Source of the DNA: Echinarachnius parma
Taxonomy: Eukaryota > Echinodermata > Echinoidea > Clypeasteroida > Echinarachniidae
Length of the DNA stretch: 64,000 nucleotides
Direction of reading: 5' to 3'
NCBI GenBank assembly: GCA_037951105.1
Contig: JBAMJV010011028.1
Coordinates: forward strand, 1-64,000
Numbering within the stretch: the first letter of the stretch is position 1; each line of letters begins with the position of its first letter. Below, piece by piece: positions 1 through 10,557 of the stretch. The notes below the pieces were generated by a model. It was not told where the DNA came from. It was given only the letters and a program-made list of their open reading frames with translations, and did no database searches. The position numbers and the translations under genes are program-made.

Positions 1-612
1 TATCAATTTAATTGCTCCTAGTTCTGCTCTTGTTGACCAATGTTTATCCTTTAAGAGAATCCTGCCATCTGATTGGTTGAAAATTGCCATGGACAGCTCT
101 TTCCTTTGTAAACTTCAATAAAAAGGTATTAATTACCTAAACTTAACTGAAAGACTGCATTCAAGAGAAAAATCAGTTTCCATAGCTCGTTACTAGGGTG
201 AAGAACAGTGTTTGTCCTCCAAATCCAAATCCTTGCATTTCCTTGCAGATCATAAAAGTGATCTAATAATGTGGTAAAACTGAACAGCGCTTGAATGGTG
301 AGTGATAATTTATGTCTGAAAGTTTTCTAGAGTACAACTCCACAAATTGTTACTTTCTTGTTCTCAATATTAAAGTTATTATTCTTCCGTTTGTATCATA
401 AAGTTTTCTTAAAACAAAATAATATGATTCAATTCTTGCCAAGTCATCTAAAGACTAGACAAACGTATAGTTTAATTGATCATGCTGTTCCTGCAGTATA
501 CAAACATTGGAATGTGTGGAAAAAAAACTGTGCATTTGCCCTAGAGCTTAAGTAATATTGTAAAAAGTACAAGATTTAGACAATCCTATTTGGCATGCAG
601 TCTTTTTATCAA
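1..612. other. No gene recognised
   Basis: AT-rich sequence at the left edge, downstream of the minus-strand receptor gene. The only open frame (358-555, +) is short, hydrophobic and shows no family signature. Nothing here resembles the missing RFC1 C-terminal exons. Confidence 0.6.
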
Positions 613-1653
613 CTACAATTCAATAGTTGTCCTTGGGACACTAGTGTTTTTAAACGCTCTGCCTCTTTTTAAGCGAGATGTATCCATTCCTCGACAGAGC
701 AACACGTCTTTCAGCGCGCGTCGAAACCCGGGAAGCCAAATGGAATAGACAACCGGATTGATCACGATATTGTTGAGGAATGCGATTTGTACAAAGAAGC
801 GGTACGCAGTGCTCTGCTTGTACCAATCAGGGAGAGCACTGAGGTTGTGAAGCAGGAATCCAACTTGATCGGGCGTCCACAGAATCATGAAGGTCACAAA
901 GATTGTGATGAACATCATGGTGAAACGTCGCCGCAGCTTCTGATAATGCGGCGACTGTCCTGCAGGAGAGTGTCTCCCAGTGGCCCAGCTATAGCTGAAC
1001 TTTCGCAAGGTCCAGCCGCTTCGGACACTGGTGAAGCACATGATGCAAAGCGGTCCGAAATATTCCGTAAGGAAAAGAAAAATGCCGTTGACGCTCTGAG
1101 AGCTTTCCGACGGATAGTTCGAATCGCATCGCCCGCACTCGTCGACCCTGTGATGGACGATGCTGAAGACGTTGACGGCAATGGCCGAAAGCCATATCAT
1201 CGCAATTGCGTACTTGACACGGCTAGCCCGGACCCAGATGCTGTACTTAAATGGATAAAGGACTGCTAGATAGCGCTCGATGGCAACCGTAGTGAGTGTG
1301 TAAACCGATGCGATGAAACAGATCCAAGTCAGGGACTGGGCCTCGATGAAACGACAGTAAAGCTCTCCCGCAAAGTTCTTCGGGACATTCCCAAACTCTG
1401 GTATGGGGATGATAAACACGGCCGTCAGCAGATCTGCCACGGCTAAGGCGATGATGAGCTGGTTTGTCGTGCTTGCCCCTCCAACCCGGGCGCTGCCACC
1501 AAGATGACTTTGAATGTAAATGACGAGAGCGTTGCCAATGACGCCAATAACAACCAGGACGCACAGAAAGTAATTATACCAGGGAAACGTGGTATCCAAT
1601 ACTATCCAAAATTCTTGGCTGGTAAAGTTTGTGCAGTTTGTAGTATTTTCCAT
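613..1653 (-). CDS. Rhodopsin-type (class A) GPCR, single exon, copy 1
   Basis: Seven-transmembrane receptor of 346 residues, expected at the plasma membrane and coupled to heterotrimeric G proteins. The ligand is unknown. Visible hallmarks are an N-terminus with N-glycosylation sites (ENTTNCTNFT), the TM1 GNALVI motif, LAVADLL in TM2, Cys at the top of TM3 (YCRF) with cysteines in the second extracellular loop, ERY in place of DRY after TM3, WTPDQ in TM6 and NPVVY in TM7. A Cys-containing tail follows. The reading frame opens 18 codons upstream, but I chose the ATG at 1653 because the paralogue at 10558 starts with the same MENTTNCTN. The two proteins are clearly paralogous along their whole length and diverge most in intracellular loop 3. 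Intronless, lineage-expanded rhodopsin receptors are typical of sea urchin genomes. Decayed copies of the N-terminal coding sequence lie just upstream. Confidence 0.9.
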   Translation of the reverse strand: MENTTNCTNFTSQEFWIVLDTTFPWYNYFLCVLVVIGVIGNALVIYIQSHLGGSARVGGASTTNQLIIALAVADLLTAVFIIPIPEFGNVPKNFAGELYCRFIEAQSLTWICFIASVYTLTTVAIERYLAVLYPFKYSIWVRASRVKYAIAMIWLSAIAVNVFSIVHHRVDECGRCDSNYPSESSQSVNGIFLFLTEYFGPLCIMCFTSVRSGWTLRKFSYSWATGRHSPAGQSPHYQKLRRRFTMMFITIFVTFMILWTPDQVGFLLHNLSALPDWYKQSTAYRFFVQIAFLNNIVINPVVYSIWLPGFRRALKDVLLCRGMDTSRLKRGRAFKNTSVPRTTIEL

Positions 1654-1754
1654 TGCGTAAAGCAGCCATAAAAAAGAGTCAACATTTAATAGAGATCGAT
1701 ATGTCAATTATTTCCATTACTGCAGTTTGATCTCATAGAATAACAACTAGTAGA

Positions 1755-2035
1755 CACGCAAGGTAATTATACCAGGAAATCATGGTATCATGTATTGCCC
1801 ATTATTTGTCAGTAAAGTTTGTGCAGTTCGTAGTATTTTGCCATTGAATAAAGCAGGTGTAAAAAGAGTTAATATTCAGAGTGGATGCGTCCATTGTTTC
1901 GATTACTGCAGATGGAAGTTGGAACAGGAAATTGTGGTATCCTGTATTGTCCAATATCCGTGAGTAAAGTTTGTGCAGTTTGCAGCCCTTTCCATTGCGT
2001 AAACCAACCGCAAAGAGTCCAAATGTAGAGGTGTG
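1755..2035 (-). repeat. Two decayed copies of the GPCR 5' coding end
   Basis: Two degenerate tandem copies of the segment that encodes the receptor N-terminus lie upstream of its start, at about 1755-1890 and 1910-2035. Each keeps recognisable sequence for the QNTTNCTNFT region and the following AAAGAGT leader motif. They do not continue into TM1, so they are fragments rather than genes. Confidence 0.8.
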
Positions 2036-2461
2036 CAATATCATTTGTGTCCATTAAACTGCAGACCAAACTTTGGCAAACACTTTGCACTGTGAATTTC
2101 ACTGGTAAATAAATGGGCATCTAGTTTATCAAGCAATCACAATTATTACACGTGTGATGCACACAGTACAACCTGTCCCTCTCTCTCTCTAAACAAAAGA
2201 GACAAATACTGTCGGATTTGGATGAATATTTATCAGATTTGGATAGAAATTTATATATTCTAAAGCATTCTCAGTTTCCTTGTTCACACCCCCATATTTC
2301 ATTCCGTTTCAATGTCATCCATTCACAGTGGTCCTTGAACCATGTAATCCGTTATACGTTTCTGTCAAAGCCAAACACGGCCCAATAGGCCGAATGAATG
2401 GGTCTATTACCAGCTGGCTCGCTACACTTTTTGAAAAAAAAGGAAGTCTGTTTTCTCAGAA

Positions 2462-2995
2462 ATATCAAGTCCTGTAAAATTACGCACAACTTTTAAAACT
2501 TTTCAGTCACTACTACATGTAAGCACCCTACTATTAAAGAAATCCGTGGAGAGGTCACTGTGATAGGCTCCAGCAAAGTCAAAGAAGAATAAAAATGATT
2601 GTCACTGCAAAATCAGATAATCTCTTGACTTCCAATCACAGAATTTCCAAGCTGTCCCAAGATATTAATTATTAAGTTCTGTAAAATTACACACAAATTG
2701 TAAACTTTTCGGACACTACTCTGTCCCTGGTAAGGCGATCCATAGGATAGGTTATTGCGTTATTCTCCAGCAACATCAAAGAAGAATAAAATGATTGTCA
2801 CAGCAAAATCTCAGGAGAAAGAAAAAAAATCTGTTGTGTCAGGATATCGAGTTCTGTAAAATCACACACAACTTTGAAAGTTTTCAGTCACCACTATTAT
2901 AAAGTGCCACTCTCCTTTGTCAGGCTTTGAATAGATAATTGTGAAATGCTCCAGTAAGACCAGCAACATTAGAGAAGAATAGAATGATTTTGAAC
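2462..2995. repeat. Three degenerate tandem copies, about 170-210 bp each
   Basis: Units start near 2466, 2675 and 2849. Each begins with a variant of 'agttctgtaaaattacacac', continues through 'cttttcagtcactact', and ends with 'ccagcaacatcaaagaagaa' followed by 'aaaatgattgtcac'. No coding potential is seen. The unit resembles the sequence around 4.4 and 9.2 kb. Confidence 0.75.
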
Positions 2996-3235
2996 AACAG
3001 TGTTAAATCGAGCGATACCCAGGCATTTATGTCCTTCAGTAAAAATGATATTATCTGCATTCCTGCTCTCTATCCAGGTGTAAGCATGAAAGCATAATGT
3101 GTAGCTACTCAACAGGCACGGATGGTGTTTGTAAATCAAAACATTTGAGCACTGGATACTACATTAGGCAGCTAGGCTAGAATCCTCCTTAGGGAGTACA
3201 GACTGATGACAGAGGGAATTTTGTCATTGTAAAGC

Positions 3236-3492
3236 ACTTCATTATAATAGAGATGATATTTGGTGCTATAAATCCAAACCACTTGACAAAAAACCCATGC
3301 ATATAAATGCTGCATGCAGTCTAGATCTATACTACACAATCTCCTTCATGAATATCATTGTAAAGTTCTTTATTATAATAGTCTTAGTGATTATATTTGG
3401 TGCTATAAATCCAAACTACAAACAAAAACCCACGCATATAAATGCTACTTGCAGTCTAGATCTATACTACATTAATCTCCTTTATGAATCTC
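3236..3492. repeat. Tandem duplication, about 130 bp unit
   Basis: Two adjacent copies share 'tttggtgctataaatccaaa', 'catataaatgct' and 'gcagtctagatctatactac'. They are diverged by substitutions and small indels. The plus-strand frame over them is a by-product of the repeat. Confidence 0.8.
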
Positions 3493-4135
3493 AATTGTTT
3501 GTGATTTCCAACTCCTTCAATGGAAGTTCAAGTTTAAGTCCACAACTCTATTGATAAACTAGCATGCTGTGTCAATTTGCAGCGTCAATTTTATAGCGTT
3601 ATGCTCTGTTTGCTCTAACTATACAATCGTAAAATAATACTACCAGGGGAAAAACAATTTTCGGGGGGGGGGGGCTACTTTTCAAGCTTGCCTACTTAAA
3701 GAAAAAAAAGTGTTTTGTATTGAACTCTATGCAAATTCACTGGGGCTCTTTGTAGGTTTGTTTGTTTTGTTTTGTTTGTTTTTGTTGTGTTTTTTTAGGG
3801 GGGGTTTAATCCCCTGAGCAGTGAGCCCCCATGTTTATTTCTGCATACTTTAAAAAAAAAACTTTATACACCGAGTTGGATTTCAAGTAGGAATATACAT
3901 GTATAATATAAAAGTGTCTGGCAGTAAATCGTCTTTTTTTTTGTGCAAAGTTGTTTTCAAATATCTACCAGTATGATTTATTTGATTTAGTTTCGTTTTC
4001 ATTTCATTCATAGGAAACGCTCATCTATATCCGTGGGCGTTGTGGTTGATACTCGATACCTACTCTGACAAAACAGGATTATAATATAGTCATGGATATG
4101 TGCCCTTTAGACTCTCATAGACCCAGGGGGTGTTT
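3493..4135. other. No gene; low-complexity intergenic
   Basis: Contains a G-run near 3664 next to a 'ggggctacttttc' fragment that recurs near 16.2 and 46.3 kb, plus T-rich stretches. No exon-like sequence was seen. Confidence 0.55.
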
Positions 4136-4433
4136 CACAAAGCTCCTAAGTTGAACTTAACTCTAAGTTGGACTTAGAAACTATGGAAAGCTCTAAGTTT
4201 CTTTGAAACAATTTTGTTCAATTTATTTTAAAAGGCATTTTGATTGAAATCATTGATATTTTCTATTATCAAGGGGATTTCATGTTCTTGATGTAAAATT
4301 TAGAAAAGTCTAAAATACTTGCATTTTCGCTTTTGAATATATTTTATTCCAAGGATACAAATGGCTTTCCATAATGTTTAAGTCCAACTTAGAGATAGTA
4401 CGTTCAACTTAGGATCTTTGTGAAACACCCCCC
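4136..4433. mobile_element. Foldback MITE, family A copy 1
   Basis: Short non-autonomous element whose ends are inverted copies of GGGGGTGTTTCACAAAG, with inverted homology running far inward (gttcaacttaggatc at one end, its complement at the other). It encodes nothing. A relative with the same ends lies at 14692-15046. Confidence 0.8.
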
Positions 4434-4439
4434 AGATGA

Positions 4440-5490
4440 AATTATTCAACATGATTGTGAGCTGTGGTTTGCAGAGTCCATTATGCTGTTTTCAGAGAAA
4501 ATTCTCCCTTTGTCATAAATTTCAAAGTTAAACTTTTCCCCAAATTCCATTATTGCTATTATTCTTTATTACTTTGGTTTTCATACATTAGAACCACTCA
4601 ACTGTAAGCAAGCATCAATAGTAAAGCTTTAACCCTATCTTAACTGGGGGGGGGGGGGGGTCAATTTGACCCCCCCCCCCCCTGTAATAATTTAGCGACT
4701 ACTCCGGAACCGCGGCAGATATCAAGTTTTCCTTTCATGACTTTTTTCGTTAAAGTCTTGCGCAACTTTTGAGACCAGATTTGCGACGACCGGGTATACA
4801 GTTCCAAAGTCATGTGACCTTTTGTAAGTGAATGTCGCCCCCAAAATCGCTCAATTTTGTGATTTGTGTACAAATCCTATGGAAATGGATTTTTTCCTAG
4901 AACTCACAAAACCTTCATTATTTTTCATTCTAATCACTGCAATTATTTAATTTTGGGCTTACAATGGTTGGATAATGGTCAATAATGTATTCCATTGAAA
5001 AAAACAATAATAAATATAAGTAAAAAAAACCAAAGAAATACATAAGAAATTCCAAAAACAAAGAAATACATAAAGAAAATTTTGGCTGTCGCAATTTTTA
5101 ATGTTGAAAACCTGTTAAATCATAACCAATATTCATGCACAAAATTAGCATATATTCTGAGCAATATAGTGATTTACAGACAAAAAGAGAATTTCTGCAT
5201 AAATTAGCGTACTTCGGTAATTAATATGTGCATAATTTGCATATTTAACATTGGATCGTTTAAACGAAAACATGAACGCGTCGCTAATACTTCAATGTAC
5301 CTCCATGCAAATTTTAGGGGGGAGTCAAATTGACCCCCCCATTAAAAACCTGGTCTGAAATAGCCCAGTTAAAATAGGGTTAAAAGCAAATGCAATTAAT
5401 CAATTGATGTGCTTGTGAGCTGTCATTTATCGTTAAACTGGAGTCCTCTTTTTCAGCGAAAATTCTCCCCTTTTCAAATTTTCTTATTAA
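4440..5490. repeat. Duplicated intergenic unit A, split by a transposon
   Basis: Flanks of the element at 4633-5379 (4440-4632 and 5380-5490) form one unit that aligns with unit B at 7530-8395. Shared landmarks are 'cagagaaaattctccctttg', 'accactcaactgtaagcaag', 'catcaatagtaaagcttt' and 'gagtcctctttttc'. At 4528-4531 unit A carries the intact TTAA that is filled by a transposon in unit B. Confidence 0.85.
4633..5379. mobile_element. TTAA-flanked TIR element (piggyBac-type ends), 747 bp
   Basis: Flanked on both sides by TTAA (4629-4632 and 5380-5383). Termini are CCCTATCTTAACTGGG and its inverted copy with one mismatch, followed by G/C-runs around 'tcaatttgac'. TTAA duplication and CCCT-type ends are hallmarks of the piggyBac superfamily. 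No transposase frame is present, so it is non-autonomous. The empty site is preserved in unit B at 8299-8302. Confidence 0.88.
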
Positions 5491-5617
5491 ATGATCATTT
5501 TACAATATCCCTTTTTCCAAACGGTCCATTATGCTGATAAGTTGCTTTAAAATTGTATACATTGTATATTTTTGTTTTATTATTGTCCATTTCATTTAAT
5601 GGAATCCCTCACATATG

Positions 5618-5822
5618 TGAACAGCTATAGCAAAAGCCTGCACTTGTCGCTAATAAATGTTTTGAAGAAATTGGCATTTTATGTTCACATAATGTGTGTA
5701 TTTAACCAATTTGTTAGAACAAAGCATGAAATTAAAGCTTGTGATGAGGCCTTTCTAATGGTATAAAAATCTACATTTTTATTTTACCGACAAGTGCAGG
5801 GTTTTACTATAGCCGGTCACAT
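5618..5822. mobile_element. Small TIR element, family B copy 1
   Basis: Ends are 'agctatagcaaaagcctgca' and the inverted 'tgcagggttttactatagcc'. The interior shares 'aggcctttctaatggtataa' with the element at 14361-14592, which lies in the opposite orientation. No protein is encoded. The plus-strand frame at 5572-5766 lies within it and is not considered a gene. Confidence 0.7.
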
Positions 5823-5969
5823 ATAATACAGTCATGGATATGTGCCCTTTTAGACTTTCATTATAGAATCAGATATATCTATTGATTTGTTGATTTGTTG
5901 CAAAATACTTCTGAAAACTGTGCATCTTCTATAATAATGCATCTATAGTGTAGTACAATGAGAGTCAAT

Positions 5970-6401
5970 ATGTGACCTCACACCACAAAACGACCAATAA
6001 GTCGGGAAAAAATGATTGTGCTAATTTTTGCATGAACGTAAAGTAGAAGTCAATACCTTTAAAATGGTATATAATTTGTCATCTAAGCGAACCCTCTCAA
6101 AATGAGCAGCCAAGATTGGAAGCATGGCTGAATCAGTTTTAAAGTTAGGGAGAAAACGGGCCGTTTCAAAGATCGGCGTCCATTCAAGCACTGTAATCTG
6201 ATCATATTTATTTGATTAAAAATCATATTTAAACATGATTTCTGACGCTCAAAATTTCACAAAAGGCAGATTATGATACCCTCATTCAGGAAATACCAAA
6301 ATCCTGAATTTCATATTTTAAACAAAATTTGGCTATATCAGCTAATAACAGACAAACTACCATGGCGACATAACGGTCATTTTGTGGTGTAAGGTCACAT
6401 A
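5970..6401. mobile_element. TIR element, about 430 bp
   Basis: Inverted termini TATGTGACCT(C/T)ACACCACA, with matching sequence continuing inward for about 25 bp. The interior is AT-rich and non-coding. Target duplication is unclear. Confidence 0.75.
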
Positions 6402-6507
6402 TAGAGCCTAAATTTTTTTTTAAATCCTAGTAGAATCTCCTTCAGAGGCTAAAACGACGATGGTACACAGAGAACATAATACTTTATAGACATATAGACA
6501 CATTATA

Positions 6508-6712
6508 TGATGACACACGCGGTACCCCGGGGTACCGCGTTGTGTAGCGCCATCTTGTGTCCACTCGAAGCACAACCGTATTGCGTTGTGTATGCAGTGC
6601 AGCGCGCGCTTGTATGCACGCTATACCCCGGTACAGCCCTAAAAAATAAATAAATAATTAAACAAAATGGCGGATATTCGTTTGGTACCCCAGGGTACCA
6701 TTTATGTCATCA
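6508..6712. mobile_element. TIR element with GGTACC palindromes, family C copy 1
   Basis: Ends are TGATGACA and TGTCATCA, each followed inward by a GGTACCCNGGGGTACC-type palindrome. The element is flanked by TA. A nearly identical copy lies at 13389-13611, so the family moved recently. Non-coding. Confidence 0.85.
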
Positions 6713-6990
6713 TATAGACAGTCAGAAAAGACACGCAAATCCAAGCAACGCTAGAAATTAAATTGTTTGCTTTGTGGACCAGTTGGGGCAAGTAAAAAAA
6801 CAAACTTTTTCAAATTTGAGTGGCCTGGATCTGATTCTGGTGGCCCTGGACAAAGAAAAACATTCCAAATTCTGTTATATTGGGTTGCCTGTTCAGGCCA
6901 GTGAAATTAAGCAGCGATGAAAAAGCAAATTTTTAGTAGCCCTAAACCAGTGGGTCTGTGATAATTATGAGCAAGTAGTTTTCATATAAT

Positions 6991-7155
6991 CTGGGCCCCG
7001 TTTCATAAAACTTTTCCAATGGTTGTAAATGTCCAATTATGGTAACTACTATGACAACAGCCAGCCAATCAGCATCAATCATTTTAGCTGTTGCCATGGT
7101 AGTTACAATAATTGGACACTTACAACAATTGGAAGTCTTATGAAATGGGGCCCCA
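6991..7155. mobile_element. Palindromic MITE, family D copy 1
   Basis: About 165 bp foldback: 'gggccccgtttcataaaact' at the left pairs with 'tcttatgaaatggggcccc' at the right, and 'gtccaattatggtaactac' pairs with its complement further in. A relative lies at 22148-22300. Confidence 0.8.
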
Positions 7156-7529
7156 GATCTATTGATTTGTACCTGAATACCCACAATAGATATGTTTTTA
7201 ATGAATTATATTGTATAGCACATCATAACGAGTTGAACTTTCTTTTAACTAAAATGAATGGCGTTTTCTATCAGGGCTCAAGTATTTTTTTGTTGAAAGT
7301 TTTACATTGCCAATTTTGTAGATCTAAAGATCTGTCTACTCATTTTTCGTATGCGAGTTTTATATGTAAACATGTTTTACGGAGCTGGACAAAGTTGACC
7401 GATATCTTACATTTTTAAAATAAATATTCTTATGATCATTTTGTAAAATAAATTTGTTCCTAACTGTCAATTACATTTATCTGCTAACAGCTAATCTGCT
7501 AAAAAAATGCCAAAGCCGGTGAAATTAAT

Positions 7530-8395
7530 CAACATGTCTGTGAGCAATGGTTTGCTGTTAAACTAGAGTCTCTTTTGCTTCTCAGAGAAAATTGTCCCTT
7601 TGTCAAATGCTACATTTCAAACTTAAAGGGCAATGAAACCCAAACAAAATGTTGCTTTCATAGTCTTGAAGAGATTAAGAAGAACAATCGCTGAAAGTTA
7701 GAGCATAATCGGGTAAGAAACAAGAAAACTACGGCTCTTTGAAGATGTCCATTTATTCCTATGGGAAACTCAAATTGGCAACGCACTCTGATAAGTGTGT
7801 GGACAACTCCCCATATGTTTTGTACACAAATGTTCCCATTTTTACAGTTTTCTTCATAGTCACATTTTTACATTCCCCCAACTCATGATATGTTATGTAT
7901 AAAAGCATTCTACAAAACATATGTTGAACTCGAACGAAGGGTAAACATAACTTTTGAAAAAATTTAACAAAACTGAAATTTTGTGTACAAAATGTATGGG
8001 GAGTTGTCCACAACTTTGCCAGAGTGTGTTGCCAATTTGAGTCACTCGAAGAAATACATGGCTCTTTTCAAAGAGCCATAGTTTTCTTATTTCTTGACCG
8101 ATTGTGCTCAAATTTTCAGAGACTATTCATTATATTGAGTGTCTTATAGTGCATGCAACAATTTGTCTGGATTTCATTGTCCTTTAAACTTTTCCCGAAT
8201 TGTCCAATATGCTGTATACATAATATCTGTTATTGTTCTGCATTATTTTTTCCATACATTGGAACCACTCAACTGTAAGCAAGCATCAAAGTAAAGCTTT
8301 AAAAGCAAAGGCAATTAATCAATGTGTTTGTGCGCTGTCATTTATAGACTGAAGTCCTCTTTTTCCAGAGCAAATCTCCATACATTGTCATATCT
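7530..8395. repeat. Duplicated intergenic unit B, split by a transposon
   Basis: Flanks of the element at 7627-8183 (7530-7626 and 8184-8395) align with unit A at 4440-5490. At 8299-8302 unit B retains the uninterrupted TTAA that carries a transposon in unit A. Confidence 0.85.
7627..8183. mobile_element. TTAA-flanked foldback element, 557 bp
   Basis: TTAA at 7623-7626 and 8184-8187. The ends AGGGCAATGAAA and TTTCATTGTCCT are inverted with one mismatch, and long inverted arms include 'ggacaactccccatat' and its complement. Non-coding; the minus-strand frames over it come from the arms. Unit A at 4528-4531 shows the empty site. Confidence 0.87.
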
Positions 8396-9212
8396 TAGGC
8401 CAAAATGAAAATTTGTTGGATTGGAGTAACGGGCAACCAAAAATTAGGGTAGGTACTGTAGGTAGGTTTTTTTTTTTTTTTTTTTTGCAGGATTCGCACA
8501 AATACACAAAAACACACATATATAACACACACATAACACATATCGCAATTGGAAAAAGAAAAACAAATACAAAATAAAAACATTTTCTTTTTTTTTTTCA
8601 ATAAAAAAATTAATAAAAAATCAGAAAAAACCTTTAGGGTGGAATTCTGATCAAAAGGTTAAATTTAGCAGTGCTAAAACGCGTCGTTTCGCGTCGTTCT
8701 ACGTCAGAAGTAGGTTAAATTTAACCCACTGTTTTATGGAAAGCCGGGTAGTTACTCCTTTGCCACCATTGTCTCCATTGGCACATACATGTATCTTCTT
8801 TTTTTTTTCTTCATTCAATTAGCACTTTCTACACTCGATTTTGACAGCGGAAGTTTGGAGGTTTCCCCGCAAGATGAGTCCATGTTATTTATATGAAAAG
8901 TCAAATAAATCTGGCAAAATCAACGATTATTGTCAAGTTTCTACACACTTTTTTCATACTTTCTTCCTGCCAGTTTAGCGTAAAAATAAGCGTCAGGCAC
9001 AATGGTCTTTTCATAGGTTTTGTGTTTGCGTTTATGAAGGATGAGTGCGCATATATCAAGTACAAGCGCGCATTTAAAAATAAGTGCGCATTGTTTGCAG
9101 TGTGGCGCTCCATAAAAAATTAACCCGGGCTAAATTTAACTTTTTGATGAGAATTCCACCCTTAGGGTCGGGCGGGTTACGCCAATCCAACAATTTATTT
9201 TTCATGGCCTTA
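8396..9212. mobile_element. TIR element containing a nested element
   Basis: Outer ends read 'taggccaaaatgaaaatttg' and the inverted 'aaatttatttttcatggcctta'-type terminus, continued inward by 'ttggattgg.gtaac'. A second TIR element (8637-9161) is inserted inside. Poly-T/A tracts at 8467-8486 and 8588-8600 give spurious short frames. Confidence 0.75.
8637..9161. mobile_element. Nested TTA-flanked TIR element, 525 bp
   Basis: Termini GGGTGGAATTCTGATC and the inverted GATGAGAATTCCACCC, followed inward by 'aaggttaaatttagc'-like repeats. It is flanked by TTA at 8634-8636 and 9162-9164. A TTA duplication fits the PIF/Harbinger superfamily; that assignment is inference. Confidence 0.7.
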
Positions 9213-9934
9213 TGATTGTAAAATGTTTACAATTATAGTGATAGCCTCCAGCACTGGGACCAGCTCATACTCTAGTTCATTCAATCAATGAAATAAAAAT
9301 GCTATTGACAACAAAATTATAATGCATGACTTAACAGGAATATAACTGTCTTGCATGATAACACATTTAGAATTCCTAATCTGACCCCGCATAGTTATTT
9401 TAGAGACCTTTATGGACCTTCATTTATAAGAGCATGCACTGTACAAATTGAATGCCCTGAACATTGCCAAGCTAGCTCTCTGTTGGTTTTTATACCTTTT
9501 GCGAAAGAGTGATAAATTGCTTAAATTGCACACAATGGAATATAATATATATATAGATGTGGCTAACCAACTATTAATAGGCTGCAGAGTGGTTCAGTGG
9601 CCAACTATCATATATATAGTCCCTTAACAGAACACTCCTATCACCACATGAATGGAATTATAACAACTGCAAGCACATCTGACTAGAGGGACAAAGTAAC
9701 AATTTACTGGATAGCAACTTAGGAGAGTAAATTTACTGTTGCAGAAATTTGACTCGATTTATCCTTATTGCCCAAGATGGGAATGCGATGTAACAGATTG
9801 TTTTATAGAAATCATGCTCTACAGGGACATCAATATCGACGGTTATTAAACAGGACGGAGTGCGCACCTCTAAAAAACTTTGCTTCTTATTTAATACACC
9901 CGCAGGATAATATTGAAAGAACATTATGCCTATA

Positions 9935-10557
9935 GATGAAATCTACCTGCAGGCATTCTTCTTCTTCTTCAAACTTCAGTACAGTCCTCTGGTTAGAGTA
10001 TTGTCGTACTGTTGGACACAACTGAAAGACTAATTTCTAAACTGTGCCTTTAATTTTTAAAAACCTATGCACGGGGAAACATTGAAAAGAAAACTTTATA
10101 CTCATGAATTCTATCTAGGCTTTTATTGGACACAATTGAAAGATTTGTCTCCAAACTGCATCTCTAATTAAACTTGCAGGAAAATGCTGAACTATGGAAT
10201 CTACAGTCTTTTTTTTTATCGGACGACAACTGAAAGACTCGTTTGCCAACTGTGCCTCTTAATTAACTCACAGGGAAACATTGAAAACAAAAATGTAAGC
10301 CTATGAAATCTACAAGCTTTTATTGGACATACTGAACCTGAAGACGTGTCTCCATACTTGGACTAGATTATTAACCCTGTGCACAGGAAAACATTAACAA
10401 AACAAAAACTATGAATTCTGTATGCTTTCCTTGGAAACACCTGAAAGACTTGCCTCTAAACAGTGCCCCTTATAAACTCACAAGACATTATTCTGTATGC
10501 CTATGAAATATACAGGCTGTTACTGGACACAACTGAAAGACTTGTCAAGATCCAACA
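9935..10557 (+). repeat. Leader-region tandem repeats upstream of GPCR copy 2
   Basis: About six degenerate copies of a roughly 100-bp unit run up to the start codon at 10558. Each has 'tatgaaatctacaggct' then 'ttattggacacaactgaaag', 'ctccaaactgtgcctctta' and 'cagggaaacattgaaaa'. The last copy directly precedes the ATG, so the array lies in the promoter or 5' UTR. This parallels the fragment copies beside the GPCR at 613-1653. Confidence 0.8.

Noticed and set aside
787-1564. Open frames antisense to or out of frame with GPCR copy 1
   Set aside because: Shadows of the GC-rich receptor coding sequence; the true frame has all class A receptor motifs.
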